This document shows, piece by piece, positions 15,318-15,881 of a DNA stretch of 15,881 nucleotides; within the stretch, counting starts at the first letter, position 1, and each line of letters starts with the position of its first letter. The position numbers and the translations under genes are program-made. The DNA is from Spirochaetia bacterium (lineage in GTDB: Bacteria; Spirochaetota; Spirochaetia; Treponematales; Breznakiellaceae). The notes below the pieces were generated by a model that did not search any database, was not told the origin of the DNA, and saw only the letters and a list, made by a program, of their open reading frames with translations. The stretch spans positions 1 to 15,881 of the forward strand of contig BNVA01000029.1 of the NCBI GenBank assembly GCA_025997755.1. Direction: 5' to 3'.

Positions 15318-15881
15318 ATGATTGTTGTTTTATCAAAAGATGTTGCGCCTCACGATAAAGAGATGGTGCGCTCATATTTACGCGACCACGGCTATTCCGT
15401 ACGCGATCAGGAATTCGGCGGCAGCGAGCTTTTAGGCGCTATAGGTAAGGGCTTGACCGATCTTCATGAGCTTAGTCTGCTGCCCGGAGTTGAACGGGTT
15501 GCCGCTACTTCAAAACCTTATGAGCTGGCTTCACGGGAAACAAAGAGCGAGGATACTATAGTGTCCGTGGGACAGGTCAAAATAGGCGGCGCTAGAATAT
15601 CCGTTATAGCCGGTCCCTGTGCGGTGGAAAGCCTTGAGCAAATAATGGAAACAGCCGCCCGTGTAAGGGAATCCGGCGCGGTGATCCTGAGGGGAGGCGC
15701 TTTTAAACCCCGTACAAGTCCCTACGCTTTTCAGGGCTTGGGCATGAAAGGCTTGGAATTTATGAAACAAGCCGGTGAAAAATACGATATGCCCATTGTA
15801 ACTGAGGTGGTTTCACCGGAATTGGCGTCCGACATGAAGGATTTAACGGATATGTTCCAGATCGGCGCCAGAAATATGCAG
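15318..15881 (+). CDS. aroF: 3-deoxy-7-phosphoheptulonate (DAHP) synthase, type I-beta with regulatory domain (3' end outside window)
   Basis: The first 188 residues of the enzyme that joins phosphoenolpyruvate and erythrose-4-phosphate, the entry step of aromatic amino acid synthesis. Residues 1-70 form the ferredoxin-like (ACT-type) regulatory domain seen in the Thermotoga maritima enzyme (opening MIVVL, then a KPYELASRE linker). The catalytic barrel starts near residue 79 with the metal-ligand cysteine in IAGPCAVES (C101), then LRGGAFKPRTSPYAFQGLG (124-142) with the substrate lysine K130, and FQIGARNMQ at the edge. The ATG has GGGGA at 15308-15312. The regulatory domain suggests feedback inhibition by an aromatic amino acid. 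The gene runs off the right edge, with no frameshift in the visible part. Confidence 0.93.
   Translation, partial: MIVVLSKDVAPHDKEMVRSYLRDHGYSVRDQEFGGSELLGAIGKGLTDLHELSLLPGVERVAATSKPYELASRETKSEDTIVSVGQVKIGGARISVIAGPCAVESLEQIMETAARVRESGAVILRGGAFKPRTSPYAFQGLGMKGLEFMKQAGEKYDMPIVTEVVSPELASDMKDLTDMFQIGARNMQ

Overview
The window reads as a chromosomal segment of an anaerobic spirochaete, most likely a Treponema of the termite or cockroach gut. The reasons are a hydrogenase-type formate dehydrogenase with cysteine in place of selenocysteine (known from the acetogen Treponema primitia), E. coli-like YjiM/YjiL and YedE/FdhT homologues, small signal-peptide beta-barrel proteins typical of treponemes, and a LoaP-type NusG paralogue. 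The assignment is inferred from protein resemblance; no 16S or other marker is present. No rRNA, tRNA, CRISPR array, insertion sequence or phage gene was seen.

Layout. (1) 2-1287, plus strand: the C-terminal part of an unrecognised membrane protein and a secreted beta-barrel-like protein. (2) 1288-4361, plus: a strong extended -10 promoter, a 275-base structured leader, then fdhF (Cys variant) overlapping a HydN/HycB-like 16-Cys ferredoxin. (3) 4430-5071: a second secreted barrel-like protein. (4) 5124-8658, plus: a promoter very like the fdhF one, then yedE/fdhT, a DUF3343 protein, and the double-cubane-cluster protein with its ATPase activator (yjiM, yjiL). Regions 2 and 4 together look like a formate/selenium-sulfur redox module: a Mo/W-FDH, its electron carrier, a selenium-type transporter, a possible Se/S carrier and a low-potential reductase. 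(5) 8612-11971, minus: atpG-atpD-mtnA, an F1-ATPase fragment without atpA or atpC, coupled to a methylthioribose-1-phosphate isomerase gene. (6) 12038-12907, minus: a short sigma-70-family (RpoS-like) factor with a near-consensus sigma-54 promoter. (7) 13165-15881, plus: loaP-type antiterminator, a soluble CapD/PglF-like sugar-nucleotide dehydratase, then the start of a DAHP synthase with its own promoter.

The most interesting signal is in the fdhF leader. An 18-codon ORF with a strong Shine-Dalgarno starts about 24 bases after the predicted transcription start and ends in an in-frame UGA. The same frame stays open for 60 codons and stops on top of the fdhF Shine-Dalgarno. A hairpin with geometry close to a bacterial SECIS element lies 14 bases after the UGA. 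This would suit a selenium-sensing leader that controls the selenium-free enzyme; it is a hypothesis. The second signal is the sigma-54 promoter on the sigma-70-family gene, which recalls the RpoN-RpoS cascade of Borrelia.
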